This document shows, piece by piece, positions 45,450-58,129 of a stretch of DNA of 64,000 nt. Location: contig NZ_CP021404.1 of NCBI RefSeq assembly GCF_002504165.1, positions 2,666,001 to 2,730,000 of the forward strand, written 5' to 3'. The notes beneath the pieces were generated by a model. The model saw nothing but the letters and a program-made list of their open reading frames with translations. It searched no databases and was not told the DNA's origin. This DNA comes from Pacificitalea manganoxidans (GTDB lineage Bacteria; Pseudomonadota; Alphaproteobacteria; Rhodobacterales; Rhodobacteraceae). The stretch's first letter is position 1, and the number at the start of each line of letters is the position of its first letter. The position numbers were made by a program, and so were the translations under genes.

Positions 45450-46415
45450 ATGATGCGGATCATGCGGACCCTTGACGACATCACCCCCGACGCGCGCGGC
45501 GCCAGCGTCGCCATCGGCAATTTCGACGGCGTTCATCTGGGCCATCAGGCCGTCATCGCCGAGGCCGCGCGCCATGCCGCACCGGGCAAACTGGGCGTGC
45601 TGACATTCGAGCCGCACCCGCGCGAAGTCTTTCGCCCTGACGCGCCGCCCTTCCGCCTGATGAATGCCGAAACCCGCGCGCACCGGCTGGCCAAGATCGG
45701 CGTCGATCTGCTGTTCGAACTGGCCTTCGAGCCTGCGCTCTTTGCTCTGCCCCATGATGTATTCGAGGCCGAGATCCTGTCTCAGGGTCTGGGCCTGTCC
45801 CATGTCACCGTCGGCGCGGATTTCCGCTATGGCAAAGGCCGCGATGGCACTGCCGAGACGCTGCGCGCAGCCGGGGCGCGTCTGGGCTTTGGCGCCAGCA
45901 TCGCGGCGCTGCTGGGCACGGATGGGGTCGCCTCGGCGGAGCGTGTGTCCTCCACCGCGATCCGCACCGCCTTGGGCGACGGTCGTCCGGAGGATGCCGC
46001 CGCCATGCTGGGCCACTGGCATCGCATCGATGGCCCCGTGATCCACGGCGAAAAGCGCGGTCGCGAACTGGGCTATCCGACCGCCAACATGGATATTACC
46101 GGGCTGCATCCGCCGCGCTTTGGCGTCTATGCGGTGCTGGTCGATGTGCTGACCGGCCCCCATGCGGGGCGCAGCCTGATGGGCGCTGCATCGATTGGGG
46201 TGCGGCCCATGTTCGGTGAAAACCGCCCGAACCTCGAAACCTACCTGCTGGATTTCGACGGCGATCTATATGACGCGCATCTGTCGGTCGGGCTGGTGGC
46301 CTATCTGCGCCCCGAATTGAAATTCGACGGTCTGGAGGCGCTGACCGATCAGATGGGACGCGACGTGGCACAGGTCCGCACGATCCTCGCCGATCGGCTG
46401 GCAGGCCCAGCATGA
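45450..46415 (+). CDS. ribF: Bifunctional riboflavin kinase / FAD synthetase RibF
   Basis: Converts riboflavin to FMN and then FAD. The N-terminal adenylyltransferase domain has VAIGNFDGVHLGHQAV and VGADFRYGKGRDG; RVSSTAIR closes it. The C-terminal kinase domain has HGEKRGRELGYPTANM and ETYLLDFDGDLYD. Length 321. Three in-frame ATGs lie within the first 15 bases, so the exact start is uncertain. No FMN riboswitch is seen. Confidence 0.94.
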   Translation: MMRIMRTLDDITPDARGASVAIGNFDGVHLGHQAVIAEAARHAAPGKLGVLTFEPHPREVFRPDAPPFRLMNAETRAHRLAKIGVDLLFELAFEPALFALPHDVFEAEILSQGLGLSHVTVGADFRYGKGRDGTAETLRAAGARLGFGASIAALLGTDGVASAERVSSTAIRTALGDGRPEDAAAMLGHWHRIDGPVIHGEKRGRELGYPTANMDITGLHPPRFGVYAVLVDVLTGPHAGRSLMGAASIGVRPMFGENRPNLETYLLDFDGDLYDAHLSVGLVAYLRPELKFDGLEALTDQMGRDVAQVRTILADRLAGPA

Positions 46416-46903
46416 GCCCCCGTCGTCGCGGGTCACCCGCTGCCCCGCGCCCCGGCAAAACGCGGCCCCGGTTCTGGGAACGCCACCCGCTGGACGAATT
46501 GACCCCCACCGAATGGGAGGCGCTTTGCGATGGCTGTGGCAAATGCTGCCTGAACAAGCTGGAAGACGAAGACACCGGCGAAGTGGCGTTTACCTCAGTC
46601 GCGTGCCGTCTGCTGGACGGTGAAAGCTGCCGCTGCTCGCAATACGATATTCGCAAGCAATTCGTGCCGGAATGTGTGGTGCTTACCCCCCGCACCCTGC
46701 CTGACGTCGCCTATTTCATGCCGCGAACCTGCGCCTATCGCCTGCTCTACGAAGGCCATGCACTCGCGCCGTGGCACCCGCTCAATTCCGGCTCTCCGGA
46801 CACGGTGCACGAGGCGGGGATTTCCGTCCGCGGCTGGACCGTGCCGGAATTCGAGGTGCCGGAGGAGGAGTGGGAAGACTACATCGTGGAAGGAGACCTG
46901 TAA
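46412..46903 (+). CDS. ycgN: YcgN-family cysteine cluster protein (UPF0260)
   Basis: Protein of 163 residues with conserved Cys clusters: CDGCGKCC near residue 40, then C..CRCSQYDIR and VPECVVL, then RTCAYRLL. The pattern suggests a metal or Fe-S site related to the zinc/iron-chelating CxxCxxCC family. Function is unknown. It shares ATGA with the ribF stop and TAATG with the next gene, so ribF-ycgN-ltaE is translationally coupled. Confidence 0.9.
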   Translation: MSPRRRGSPAAPRPGKTRPRFWERHPLDELTPTEWEALCDGCGKCCLNKLEDEDTGEVAFTSVACRLLDGESCRCSQYDIRKQFVPECVVLTPRTLPDVAYFMPRTCAYRLLYEGHALAPWHPLNSGSPDTVHEAGISVRGWTVPEFEVPEEEWEDYIVEGDL

Positions 46904-47949
46904 TGAATTTCGCATCCGACAATACCGGCCCCGTCCATCCGCAGGTGATGCAGGCGCTGCTGCGCGCCAATGAAGGCCACATGCCGTCCTACGGCGCGGA
47001 CCTGATCATGGAGGACCTGACCGCCCGCCTGCGCGACACGTTCGAAGCGCCGGAGGCCGAGGTGCATCTGGTGGCCACCGGCACGGCGGCGAATTCGCTG
47101 ATCCTCGCCACGCTGTGCCCGCCTTGGGGGACGGCCTTCTGCGCCGACATCGCCCATATTCAGGAAGACGAGTGTAACGCGCCCGAGTTCTTTACCGGCG
47201 GGGCGAAACTGTCGCTTATCCCGTCTGAGGCGGGCAAGATCACCCCCGAAGCCCTCCGCGCCCGGATGGCGATCGAGGGCGACCGGGGCGTGCACGGGCC
47301 GAAACCCGGACCGCTAAGCCTGACGCAGGTGACCGAGCGTGGCACCGTCTATTCGGTGGCCGAACTCACTGCACTGGCCCAGATCGCCCATGATGCTGGC
47401 CTGCCGGTGCATATGGATGGCGCACGGTTCGCGAATGCGCTGGTCTCCCTCGGCTGCACCCCGGCCGAGATGACATGGCGCGCGGGCGTCGATGCGCTGA
47501 CGCTGGGCGGCACCAAGAATGGGCTGATGGGGGTCGAGGCGGTGATATTCTTCGATCCTGCTCAGGCCGACGGGTTCGAGTTCCGGCGCAAGCGCGGCGC
47601 GCAGCTGTTTTCCAAGCATCGCTTTCTTGCCGCGCAGATGCTGGCCGCCTTTACCGATGATCTGTGGCTGGATATGGCAGGCGCAGCCAACGCGGCCTGC
47701 GCCCGGCTTGCCGCGGGGCTTACGGAGTCCGGTCACGCGACACTGCTGTTTGAGCCAGACGCCAACATGATCTTTGCCGAAATGGACGCCGCCGCCCATG
47801 CCCGCCTACAGGCTGCGGGGGCGCAATATCACGATTGGCAAGACAATCTCACCGGCGCCCGCCAGACCCGCCCCGCGGCCCGGCTGGTCTGCAACTGGTC
47901 CACGTCCGAGGCCGAGGTCGATCAGTTCCTCGCCGCGCTGGCGGGTTGA
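46903..47949 (+). CDS. Low-specificity L-threonine aldolase
   Basis: PLP-dependent fold type I enzyme of 348 residues that splits threonine or allo-threonine into glycine and acetaldehyde. SDNTGPVHPQV opens the fold, HMDGARFANAL contains the cofactor Asp, and LGGTKNGLMG carries Schiff-base Lys205. Its ATG overlaps the ycgN stop by one base; the longer upstream frame is inside ycgN. Its last 28 bases overlap the end of the convergent hydrolase gene. Confidence 0.92.
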   Translation: MNFASDNTGPVHPQVMQALLRANEGHMPSYGADLIMEDLTARLRDTFEAPEAEVHLVATGTAANSLILATLCPPWGTAFCADIAHIQEDECNAPEFFTGGAKLSLIPSEAGKITPEALRARMAIEGDRGVHGPKPGPLSLTQVTERGTVYSVAELTALAQIAHDAGLPVHMDGARFANALVSLGCTPAEMTWRAGVDALTLGGTKNGLMGVEAVIFFDPAQADGFEFRRKRGAQLFSKHRFLAAQMLAAFTDDLWLDMAGAANAACARLAAGLTESGHATLLFEPDANMIFAEMDAAAHARLQAAGAQYHDWQDNLTGARQTRPAARLVCNWSTSEAEVDQFLAALAG

Positions 47950-48776
47950 ACCGCCCCCGCCCGGTCCAATTGCCGGGCGATCTGCGCGGCGACTAGCCCC
48001 GGCGCGGTGATCGGCGCCATATGCCCCTGCCCCGGCAACTGACTGCGCAGCACCGGCCACGGGCTGGCCGCCACGCGGGCGGCGATGCGGTCGCAGATCT
48101 CCTCCACCACCGGAGGGCTGTCGCTGCCGGTCATGAGCAGCAACGGCGCGGTGATCCGTTCCAGACGACCGGGGCCGATGATATTCCCGGCCTCGTCGCT
48201 CAGTCCCGGAGATTGCAGGGCAATCAGATCGATCTGCGCGGTGATCGCCCGGCGCGCGGCAGGGCGCATCGCGTCCCAGCTGCGCGGACCGACGCCCCAC
48301 GCCCCGGTAAACAGCCGCGCGGCCTCCTCCCGGTTTCCGGCGGCGAGCGCGGCGTCGAACGGCTCGAACCGCGCGGCGCTTTCAGCATGGCCCGGCAGGC
48401 CCGCGGCGATGCCAAACAACACCGGCTCAAACAGGCTCAGACTGCGGACTAGATCGGGCCGCGTGATGGCCAGCCGCAACGCAACCGTGCCGCCGAAGCT
48501 GTGGCCCATCAGGTGCACTGGCCCCACGCCACGAGCCTCGATCGCCGCAATGGCCCACGCCATCGCCAGCGCCTGTTGATCGCCGGGCGCGGCGCGATCC
48601 ACATCCGGCGCACGACCATGTCCCGGCAGATCAATGGCCTGCAATGTCATCCGCACGTCCAGTGCCGCACCGACACCGCCCCATGCCTCTGCCCGGGCGA
48701 GCGAGCAATGGATCGCCAGCCCCGGCTCCGGCCCGGTGCCGAATTGCAGCGGGGTCGCAGGCGTCGCGGCAGTCAT
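47922..48776 (-). CDS. Alpha/beta-fold hydrolase
   Basis: Cytosolic hydrolase of 284 residues. IDLPGHGRAPD precedes the nucleophile elbow GHSFGG (Ser93); the catalytic Asp is near MTGSDSP and the His in PGQGHMAP. The closest types are esterases and C-C hydrolases of aromatic degradation, but the substrate cannot be named. ATG at 48776 is chosen from similarity; upstream frame is not family-like. The C-terminus overlaps the threonine aldolase gene tail to tail. Confidence 0.87.
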   Translation of the reverse strand: MTAATPATPLQFGTGPEPGLAIHCSLARAEAWGGVGAALDVRMTLQAIDLPGHGRAPDVDRAAPGDQQALAMAWAIAAIEARGVGPVHLMGHSFGGTVALRLAITRPDLVRSLSLFEPVLFGIAAGLPGHAESAARFEPFDAALAAGNREEAARLFTGAWGVGPRSWDAMRPAARRAITAQIDLIALQSPGLSDEAGNIIGPGRLERITAPLLLMTGSDSPPVVEEICDRIAARVAASPWPVLRSQLPGQGHMAPITAPGLVAAQIARQLDRAGAVQPASAARN

Positions 48777-48843
48777 GGAGTGTGGAGGCTGTCGGGGATC
48801 ATGGCGCGACCATAGCCAGCCGCGCCCTCCGTGCAAGCGGGGA

Positions 48844-49443
48844 TCAGAGCTTCCCCTGCAGGTGCAGATCCAGATCCTCCAGCCGGTCTTGGCCCCAGAA
48901 CCGCTGATCGTCCTCGGTGATCCAGAACGGCGCACCAAAGACACCCGCCTGCACGGCGTCTTCCAGATTGCGGCTATATTCCTCGGCTCCCGCCAGCATA
49001 CCCCGGTCGGCGAGGTCTGGATCAAACCCGCCTTCCTCCAATGCGGCGCGGATTACCTGATCGTCTGCGATGTCCTTTTCCTCGGCCCAGCAGGCGCGCG
49101 ACAGGGCGCGGATCACCGCCGCGACATCGCCGCCGCCCGTCTGCTGCGCCGCGATCACGGCGTAGGAGGACGGTGCCATATTGGTGGGGAAATGCGCAGG
49201 CTTCAGGTTCAATTCCATCCCGGCCTTGCGCGCCTGCCGTGGCAGATCCTGCGCGCGGAAGGCCAGACGGCTCGGATGGCGCTCGCCCGGCGGCAATCCC
49301 CCTGTGCGCGGAAACAGCGCCATAATGTCGAGCGGGCGATAGGTCACATCCAGCCCGTGACGGTCGACCAAGTCGGCAAAGCGCGGCCCGGCGAGATATG
49401 TGAACGGCGAGATCGTCGCAAAGTAGTAATCGATACGGGCCAT
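48844..49443 (-). CDS. 2-hydroxychromene-2-carboxylate isomerase-like, DsbA-fold
   Basis: Glutathione S-transferase kappa/DsbA-fold protein of 199 residues. The N-terminal IDYYFATISPFTYLAG has Ser-Pro-Phe in place of the CxxC of DsbA, as in HCCA isomerases of naphthalene pathways and GST kappa. The C-terminal GVFGAPFWITEDDQRFWGQDRLEDL is typical. Here it is probably a general GSH-dependent isomerase; no aromatic operon surrounds it. GGGGAGG precedes the ATG at 49443. Confidence 0.9.
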   Translation of the reverse strand: MARIDYYFATISPFTYLAGPRFADLVDRHGLDVTYRPLDIMALFPRTGGLPPGERHPSRLAFRAQDLPRQARKAGMELNLKPAHFPTNMAPSSYAVIAAQQTGGGDVAAVIRALSRACWAEEKDIADDQVIRAALEEGGFDPDLADRGMLAGAEEYSRNLEDAVQAGVFGAPFWITEDDQRFWGQDRLEDLDLHLQGKL

Positions 49444-49555
49444 GCCGTCCTCCCCTTCTGAAGCTGGATCGCAGCGTAGTGGGGTGTTAAGCGGTGTCAA
49501 CGTCATGATTCCGTGATTTTTCGCCCTCCCGTTCCGCGCCCAAGGACAATCCGTG

Positions 49556-50566
49556 ATGCCCAACCTCACCGAACCCAAACTGATTTCCGGCAATGCAAAC
49601 AGGACTTTGGCCAATGCCATCGCCCGGCGCATGTCGATGCACCGCGGTATGACCGTGGGCCTGCTGGATGCGCGGGTGGAACGTTTCAACGACCAAGAGG
49701 TGTTCGTCGAGGTCTATGAAAATGTCCGCGGCGAGGACATGTTCATCATTCAGCCGACTTCGAACCCGGCGAATGACAACCTGATGGAGCTGCTGATCAT
49801 GTCGGACGCGCTAAAGCGCTCCTCCGCGCAGCGCACCACCGCCGTGATCCCCTATTTCGGCTATGCCCGTCAGGATCGCCGGACCAAGGCCCGCACCCCG
49901 ATCAGCGCCAAGCTGGTCGCCAACCTGATCGTCGAAAGCGGCATCGAGCGGGTTCTGACCATGGATCTGCACGCCGCGCAGATTCAAGGCTTCTTCGACA
50001 TTCCTGTCGACAACCTCTACGCCTCGCCGATCTTTGCGCTGGATCTCAAACATCAGTTCGGCGACCGCATGGACCAGATCACCGTGGTCTCGCCCGACGT
50101 GGGCGGTGTGGGCCGGGCACGGGAACTTGCAAAACGTATCGGCGCCGCGCTCGCCATCGTCGACAAGCGCCGCGAGAAGCCGGGCGAAGTCGCCGAAATG
50201 ACGGTGATCGGGGATGTGCAGGACCGCATCTGTATTGTGGTCGACGATATCTGCGACACCGCTGGCACGCTGTGCAAGGCCGCCGAGGTCATCAAGGAGG
50301 CGGGCGCCAGCGAGGTTCACGCCTACATCACCCACGGCGTGCTGTCCGGTCCGGCGGTTGAGCGGGTGTCGAAATCGATGCTGAAAAGCCTCGTCATCAC
50401 CGACACGATCGAGCCGACCGCACAGGTGCTGAACGCCACCAACATCCGGATCGTGCCCACGGCGCCGATCTTTGCGCAGGCGATCCTGAACATCTGGAAC
50501 GGCACATCGGTGTCGTCGCTGTTCGATCACGGGACGCTGAGCGCCATCTACGAAGGGCTCTACTGA
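49556..50566 (+). CDS. prs: Ribose-phosphate pyrophosphokinase (PRPP synthase)
   Basis: Makes phosphoribosyl pyrophosphate from ribose 5-phosphate and ATP for nucleotide, histidine and tryptophan synthesis. Length 336. Signatures: DGQ-loop equivalent [49 protein letters not shown] and the PRPP-binding [16 protein letters not shown] lies 9 bases before ATG 49556; a GTG directly precedes it. Confidence 0.95.
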   Translation: MPNLTEPKLISGNANRTLANAIARRMSMHRGMTVGLLDARVERFNDQEVFVEVYENVRGEDMFIIQPTSNPANDNLMELLIMSDALKRSSAQRTTAVIPYFGYARQDRRTKARTPISAKLVANLIVESGIERVLTMDLHAAQIQGFFDIPVDNLYASPIFALDLKHQFGDRMDQITVVSPDVGGVGRARELAKRIGAALAIVDKRREKPGEVAEMTVIGDVQDRICIVVDDICDTAGTLCKAAEVIKEAGASEVHAYITHGVLSGPAVERVSKSMLKSLVITDTIEPTAQVLNATNIRIVPTAPIFAQAILNIWNGTSVSSLFDHGTLSAIYEGLY

Positions 50567-50575
50567 GCCCAAACC

Positions 50576-50603
50576 GGGTCGGGCGCAACGGCGTGCCCGG
50601 CCC
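50576..50603 (+). terminator. Candidate terminator of prs
   Basis: GGGTCGGGC (50576-50584) pairs with GCCCGGCCC (50595-50603) with one wobble and a 10-base loop. The downstream stretch is C/T-rich without a clean U-run. Confidence 0.4.
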
Positions 50604-50669
50604 CCTTCCCCCTGTTTGAGCACTGCTCCGGGGGGCGTGCCTTCAGCGCATAGGCGCCGGGGCTCCAGA

Positions 50670-51017
50670 TCAATCTATATCCCAGTCGTCCGCATGGGCC
50701 AGTTCGCCCATCGCCATCCAGCTTGCCCGGATGCGGGCGACCTGCGTGTCGCCCCATGTGCGGAACACGATATTGAACCCGTCCGGGGTGATACCATCGG
50801 CGGTCAGGTCGCCGCGCTGATTGGATTGCTGATCGATGTCCCACATGCCCACGCTGACAAACACGGTCGGCGGCGCGCGGAAGGGTTCGGAAAACCGCAC
50901 CGCGCGGCTGACCATACGCGGCCCCTTGCCAGACCACATCGGGCCGCCATCCTCGAAATGCGAGAACAGGATCACTGTCCCGTCCTCCACGCCGATCAGG
51001 TGATTTCGCAGCTTCAT
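50670..51017 (-). CDS. H-type lectin domain protein
   Basis: Protein of 115 residues that is essentially one H-lectin beta-sandwich: RAVRFSEPFRAPPTVFVSVGMWDID, a middle strand region and GFNIVFRTWGDTQVARIRASWMAMG. This fold binds N-acetylgalactosamine in snail and Dictyostelium lectins. The bacterial role is unknown. There is no signal peptide. Two adjacent ATGs (51017, 51020) are possible and no clear ribosome-binding site is present. It lies between prs and the atpC terminator. Confidence 0.75.
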   Translation of the reverse strand: MKLRNHLIGVEDGTVILFSHFEDGGPMWSGKGPRMVSRAVRFSEPFRAPPTVFVSVGMWDIDQQSNQRGDLTADGITPDGFNIVFRTWGDTQVARIRASWMAMGELAHADDWDID

Positions 51018-51085
51018 CATTCGTCTACAATTAACCTTTTCCAGCGCGCTGCACCTTAAAAACATGGATCAGGGGAGCAGAACAC

Positions 51086-51114
51086 GAAAAAGCCCCGCCG
51101 GTTGTGGCGGGGCT
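51086..51114 (-). terminator. Intrinsic terminator of the atp operon
   Basis: AGCCCCGCC and GGCGGGGCT (51091-51099 with 51106-51114) form a 9-bp stem with a 6-base loop; on the minus strand it is followed by TTTTTCG. It lies 45 bases after the atpC stop. Confidence 0.9.
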
Positions 51115-51158
51115 GCTTCACTCTTGCTGCGCTGGGACCGGATCGGCCCCGGCAGGGA

Positions 51159-51578
51159 TCAGAGGCTCGGCTGCTGCGGGTCGAGACCGATATGTTCGCC
51201 TGCTGCGACCATGTCGGACAGCAGCTTGGCGGTGACATCGGCGACGTCCGGATGCGCGTCCTGATGCGCCTTCTGCGCATCGGCAACGAGCGAGTCCATC
51301 ATGTCCTTGGTCACTTCGTCGACGTGATGTGCCCGCTCGGCGAGCACAGTCGTGCCCTCGGCGGTGATCTCGGCGAAGCCGCCGGTGACGAGGTATTTCT
51401 CCGCGCCATCGGCCGTGTGGACGATCAGAACACCGGGCCGCAGGCTGGTGATGGTCGGCTCATGGTTCGCCATGGCCGTCATGTCACCTTCGGCAGCGGG
51501 GATCTGCACTTCGCGGGCCTGAACGGAGACCAGTCTCCGTTCAGGCGACACGAGGTCGAATTGCATGGTGTCGGCCAT
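51159..51578 (-). CDS. atpC: ATP synthase epsilon subunit
   Basis: F1 central-stalk subunit of 139 residues: N-terminal beta-sandwich (MQFDLVSPERRLVSVQAREVQIPAAEGDMTAMANHEP) and a short C-terminal helical region. It can inhibit ATP hydrolysis. Last gene of atpHAGDC. Confidence 0.95.
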   Translation of the reverse strand: MADTMQFDLVSPERRLVSVQAREVQIPAAEGDMTAMANHEPTITSLRPGVLIVHTADGAEKYLVTGGFAEITAEGTTVLAERAHHVDEVTKDMMDSLVADAQKAHQDAHPDVADVTAKLLSDMVAAGEHIGLDPQQPSL

Positions 51579-51587
51579 AATCGCTCC

Positions 51588-53914
<2,327 letters not shown>

Positions 53915-53939
53915 TCAGATGTCCTGTCGTTCAGCGCCC

Positions 53940-55478
53940 TCAGGCGAAGTCCTTGGAGAATTCGTCGAGCGCAGCGCGGATCTTTTCTTCAAGCTCGCCC
54001 TTAACCTTACGGTCATTCTCGGTGATGTCGTCCAGCAGCGCTTTGTGCTTGCCGCGCAGATGCGCCAGCAGGCCCGCTTCGAAACGGCCGACTTCCTTCA
54101 CCGGAACCTTGTCCAGGTAACCCTGGGTGCCCGCGAAGATGACGCAGACGATTTCGGCGTTGGTCAGCGGCGAATACTGCGGCTGTTTCATCAGCTCGGT
54201 CAGACGCGCACCACGGTTCAGCAGGCGCTGGGTCGCGGCGTCGAGGTCGGAACCGAACTGAGCAAACGCGGCCATCTCACGATACTGCGCAAGCTCCAGC
54301 TTCACCGGACCGGCGACGGATTTCATCGCGTTGGTCTGGGCCGAGGAGCCGACGCGCGACACCGACAGACCGGTGTTCACAGCAGGACGGATGCCCTGAT
54401 AGAACAGTTCGGTTTCGAGGAAGATCTGGCCGTCGGTGATCGAGATCACGTTGGTCGGAATAAAGGCCGACACGTCGCCGCCCTGCGTTTCGATGATCGG
54501 CAGTGCCGTCAGCGAGCCCGCGCCATGCTCTTCGTTCAGCTTCGCCGAACGCTCCAGCAGGCGGGAGTGCAGGTAGAACACGTCGCCGGGGTAGGCTTCG
54601 CGGCCGGGCGGGCGGCGCAGAAGCAGCGACATCTGGCGGTAAGCCACGGCCTGCTTGGACAGGTCATCGTAGATGATGAGAGCGTGCTTGCCGTTGTCGC
54701 GGAAATACTCGGCCATCGCGGTCGCGGTATAGGGCGCGAGATACTGCATCGGCGCCGGGTCGGACGCGGTCGCAGCGACGACGGTGGTGTATTCGATGGC
54801 GCCCGACTCTTCGAGCTTCTTCACCAGCTGCGCCACGGTGGAGCGCTTCTGGCCGATCGCGACGTAGACGCAGTAGAGCTTCTTGCTCTCGTCGTCACCG
54901 GCGGCGTCGTTGTAGCTTTTCTGGTTCAGAATGGTGTCGAGCGCGATCGCGGTCTTACCGGTCTGACGGTCGCCGATGATCAATTCGCGCTGGCCACGAC
55001 CAACGGGGATCATGGCGTCCACCGATTTCAGGCCGGTGGCCATCGGCTCATGCACGGATTTACGCGGGATGATGCCCGGTGCTTTCACGTCGGCGACGGA
55101 CCGCTGCGAGGTCTCGATCGCGCCTTTGCCGTCCAGCGGATTGCCCAGACCGTCGACAACGCGGCCCAGCATGGCCTCGCCCACCGGCACGTCCACGATG
55201 GAGTTCGTGCGCTTGACGATGTCGCCTTCTTTGATGTCCCGGTCGGAGCCGAAGATCACGACGCCGACATTGTCGACTTCGAGGTTCAGCGCCATGCCGC
55301 GGATCCCGCCGGGGAATTCGACCATCTCGCCGGCCTGGACCTGATCCAGACCGTGCACACGGGCGATACCATCGCCCACGGAGAGGACGCGACCGACTTC
55401 AGCAACTTCGGACTCTTGTCCGAAATTCTTGATCTGCTCCTTGAGAATTGCGGAGATTTCCGCCGCTTGGATAGCCAT
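53940..55478 (-). CDS. atpA: ATP synthase alpha subunit
   Basis: Non-catalytic nucleotide-binding F1 subunit of 512 residues. Walker A GDRQTGKT at 169-176, the arginine-finger region [15 protein letters not shown] and a C-terminal helical domain. Its ATG overlaps the atpH stop by one base (TAATG). Confidence 0.98.
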   Translation of the reverse strand: MAIQAAEISAILKEQIKNFGQESEVAEVGRVLSVGDGIARVHGLDQVQAGEMVEFPGGIRGMALNLEVDNVGVVIFGSDRDIKEGDIVKRTNSIVDVPVGEAMLGRVVDGLGNPLDGKGAIETSQRSVADVKAPGIIPRKSVHEPMATGLKSVDAMIPVGRGQRELIIGDRQTGKTAIALDTILNQKSYNDAAGDDESKKLYCVYVAIGQKRSTVAQLVKKLEESGAIEYTTVVAATASDPAPMQYLAPYTATAMAEYFRDNGKHALIIYDDLSKQAVAYRQMSLLLRRPPGREAYPGDVFYLHSRLLERSAKLNEEHGAGSLTALPIIETQGGDVSAFIPTNVISITDGQIFLETELFYQGIRPAVNTGLSVSRVGSSAQTNAMKSVAGPVKLELAQYREMAAFAQFGSDLDAATQRLLNRGARLTELMKQPQYSPLTNAEIVCVIFAGTQGYLDKVPVKEVGRFEAGLLAHLRGKHKALLDDITENDRKVKGELEEKIRAALDEFSKDFA

Positions 55479-56038
55479 TACCCGACCTCTTTCATAGCAT
55501 TCTGGAGGTTGGCGAGCTTGGTCTTGATCGACGTGTCGATCATGCGCGAGCCCACCTTGACAACGAGACCGCCGATGAGCCGTTCATCGACAGTGGAATT
55601 CAGTTTGATGTCCTTGCCGACGGTCTGCTTCAGCGTCGCGGCCAGTTCGGATTTCTGCGCGTCGCTCAGCGGTTTGGCGGAGATGACATCAGCGGTCACC
55701 TCGCCTTTTTCCTCGACGATGCGGGCCTGAAGCGCGGCGACGAATTGCGGCAGCACGAATGTGCGGCGCTTCTCGGCCAGCAGAACCAGGGTGTTGGTGG
55801 TCAGTTGCGACAAGCCAGCCTTATCGCCAAGGGCGCGCATGGTGCCAGCCATTTCTTCGCGGCGATGCAGCGGCGAAGCGATGGCGGCGCGCAGCTCCTC
55901 GCTGGCATCAAGAGCGTTCGACAGCGCGTCGGTGTCTTGCTCCAGCGTCGCCAGCGCGCTGTCCTCTTTCGAGAGATCAAACAGGGCCTGCGCATAACGC
56001 GCGGCGATGCTTGAGGAAATCGAAGCCGTTTCGGACAC
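55478..56038 (-). CDS. atpH: ATP synthase delta subunit
   Basis: Peripheral-stalk connector (OSCP homologue) of 186 residues that ties F1 alpha subunits to the b subunits. N-terminal helical domain [21 protein letters not shown]-terminal [26 protein letters not shown]. The start is GTG at 56038 with GGAAGGG upstream; the longer frame is not family-like. It is first in an F1-only operon; the Fo genes are elsewhere, which is normal in this family of bacteria. Confidence 0.95.
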   Translation of the reverse strand: MSETASISSSIAARYAQALFDLSKEDSALATLEQDTDALSNALDASEELRAAIASPLHRREEMAGTMRALGDKAGLSQLTTNTLVLLAEKRRTFVLPQFVAALQARIVEEKGEVTADVISAKPLSDAQKSELAATLKQTVGKDIKLNSTVDERLIGGLVVKVGSRMIDTSIKTKLANLQNAMKEVG

Positions 56039-56469
56039 GTGCACCCTTCCGTTTTTCTTCCTGAGCCCGCGGCGGCCAGGAGGGCCGGTTTCGGGCAAGC
56101 CTTGGGGCGCGCCTGATGGGCACGGTCCCGAAATCGGCGACGGTGTAACAGACCCATCACGACCCCGCAACTCCTAGGGAATGGAGGCGGATTTACGGGA
56201 ATTTCACATGGTTACAATCGCTTGCGGGAGAAATGCCCGCCTGCGACCGTTTGAAGCCGACTCTTTCCTGTGGAAATCTGAAGAAAGCGCTCCAAAAATA
56301 CAACGGATCGGGCTGCGATGCGCGCCCGCGGACGCCTGATCGTAGGACAATCCAAGCCATGCGCAAGTGGATTGCCACAGTCGGGCGCGGGTGACTCGCA
56401 CATCCGGCCCGCGATCACGGCCAGCGGCGCGGCCCCAGGTCGGTCAGCCCGCCCGGCCAGCCCGCCCGG
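56039..56469. other. Leader and promoter region of the atp operon
   Basis: This 431-bp stretch carries no credible gene. On the minus strand TTGTAA (56212-56217) and TAAATC (56190-56195) are spaced by 16 bases and could be the atp promoter, giving a leader of about 145 bases. The part from 56330 to 56469 is GC-rich, with short GCCCGCCCGG repeats near the end of the methyltransferase gene. Confidence 0.4.
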
Positions 56470-57216
56470 TCAGATCGGCTTTGCTCCGGAGGCGGGCACC
56501 CCTTCGAGCGCTTCGAGCGACGAGCGCAGCGCATTGCGCGACACCCTGCCCCGCGGTGCGGGCACCTGTTTGCTCGCCTCGATCATCAACACGCCGCCGG
56601 CAAGGTAGCTGCTGACCTTCCGGCCCAGCCCCTCCCAGAAGCCAGACGTGCGCAGCCAGAACCGCCGGTTCGAGGGCGGCGAGAACAGCGCCGCGCGGTG
56701 CAGTTCCGGGGTGAAGCCGTGCCGCCGCAACTGTGTCTCCAGCTGGCTCAGCGAATAGGGACGGCCAAATCCGAACGGTGTCGCATCACTGCGCGACCAC
56801 AGCCCGCGGCGGTTCGGCACGATGAACATGACCCGGCCCCCGGGCCCTAGCACGCGATAGATTTCGTCCAGCAGCGAGCCGCCGTAATCCGATGTCTCAA
56901 GCCCGTGCATGACGATCATCTTGTCGACCAGCCCGGTGGACAGAGGCAGCAGCGTTTCTTCGCACAGGACCGATACATTGGGCATGCGCGCAGGCCACGG
57001 CATCACACCCTGCTGCGCGGGCATCAGCGCGATCACCCGCCGCGCCTCTGCCAAATAGGGACGCAAAAGCGGGACCGCGAACCCGAACCCCGCCACCGTC
57101 TGCCCCTTGGCTTCGGGCCACAGGGCGGTCACCTGCGTGCGGATCGCACGCTGGGCAACCCGGCCCAGCTGGGTCCGGTAGTAGAAGTTTCTCAGGTCCA
57201 GCACGTCTAGGTGCAT
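56470..57216 (-). CDS. Class I SAM-dependent methyltransferase (methyltransf_11-like)
   Basis: Protein of 248 residues with a Rossmann-like pattern. The SAM loop is degenerate ([27 protein letters not shown]), followed by [18 protein letters not shown] as motif II and [27 protein letters not shown] as motif III. This form is recurrent next to gloB in alphaproteobacteria; the substrate is unknown. ATG at 57216 gives a family-like start. It is divergent from gloB with 64 bp between starts. Confidence 0.85.
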   Translation of the reverse strand: MHLDVLDLRNFYYRTQLGRVAQRAIRTQVTALWPEAKGQTVAGFGFAVPLLRPYLAEARRVIALMPAQQGVMPWPARMPNVSVLCEETLLPLSTGLVDKMIVMHGLETSDYGGSLLDEIYRVLGPGGRVMFIVPNRRGLWSRSDATPFGFGRPYSLSQLETQLRRHGFTPELHRAALFSPPSNRRFWLRTSGFWEGLGRKVSSYLAGGVLMIEASKQVPAPRGRVSRNALRSSLEALEGVPASGAKPI

Positions 57217-57280
57217 TGCGCCCACGCTCTCGATCGGCAAGTCTGCGACCCCGACCTTACCCAAGACGGAGAGAAAGACC

Positions 57281-58048
57281 ATGCCTCTCGAACTCGTCAC
57301 CATTCCCTGCCGCACCGACAACTATGCCTTTCTGATCCATGACAGCGTCACCGGCGACACCGCCGTGATCGATGTGCCGGACGCAGGGCCGATCGCCAGC
57401 GCACTTGATGCGCGCAACTGGCGGCTGACCGATATCCTCATCACGCATCACCATGACGACCACATTGACGGGGTGGACGAACTGCGCCGCGCCCATGACG
57501 CCCGCGTCTGGGGGGCAAAAGCCGACACGCACCGCCTGCCCCGTCTGGACGTCGCTTTGGAGGAAGGCGACACGGTGAACGTTGGCGCGGCCACAGGCAC
57601 CGTGCTGGACGTGTCGGGCCACACGATGGGGCATCTCGCGTTCCATTTCCCGGACGACCAGCTTGTCTTTACCGCCGACAGCCTGATGGCCTTGGGCTGT
57701 GGTCGCCTGTTCGAAGGCACGCCAGAGGTCATGTGGCAATCGCTGTCCAAGCTCGCGGCTCTGCCCGCCGACACCACCGTATGTTCGGGCCACGAATATA
57801 CCGAAGCGAACGCCCGCTTCGCCCTGACCATTGAACCAGAGAATTCCGAGCTTATATCACGGGCCGAAGACATTCGCAGCAAACGGGCCTCCGGTCAGCC
57901 GACCGTGCCCTCCCTCCTGTCCACCGAAATCGCGACCAACCCGTTCCTGCGGGCAGGCTTGCCTGCGGTGAAAACAGCGTTGGGCATGAACACCGCCACG
58001 GACGAGGCCGTCTTCGCCGAAATCCGCAGCCGCAAGGACAGGTTCTAG
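57281..58048 (+). CDS. gloB: Hydroxyacylglutathione hydrolase (glyoxalase II)
   Basis: Metallo-beta-lactamase-fold hydrolase of 255 residues that converts S-lactoylglutathione to lactate and GSH in methylglyoxal detoxification. The binuclear metal motif THHHDDH is at 55-61; GHTMGH and [15 protein letters not shown] supply further ligands, and SGHEYTEAN contacts glutathione. Confidence 0.95.
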   Translation: MPLELVTIPCRTDNYAFLIHDSVTGDTAVIDVPDAGPIASALDARNWRLTDILITHHHDDHIDGVDELRRAHDARVWGAKADTHRLPRLDVALEEGDTVNVGAATGTVLDVSGHTMGHLAFHFPDDQLVFTADSLMALGCGRLFEGTPEVMWQSLSKLAALPADTTVCSGHEYTEANARFALTIEPENSELISRAEDIRSKRASGQPTVPSLLSTEIATNPFLRAGLPAVKTALGMNTATDEAVFAEIRSRKDRF

Positions 58049-58129
58049 GTCTGCGCGTCTCTCCGATCACATTTTCAGCAACTCCGGGCGTTTTTCGGGG
58101 CTTTCGCGCAGAAAAGGCTTGAACGGAAC

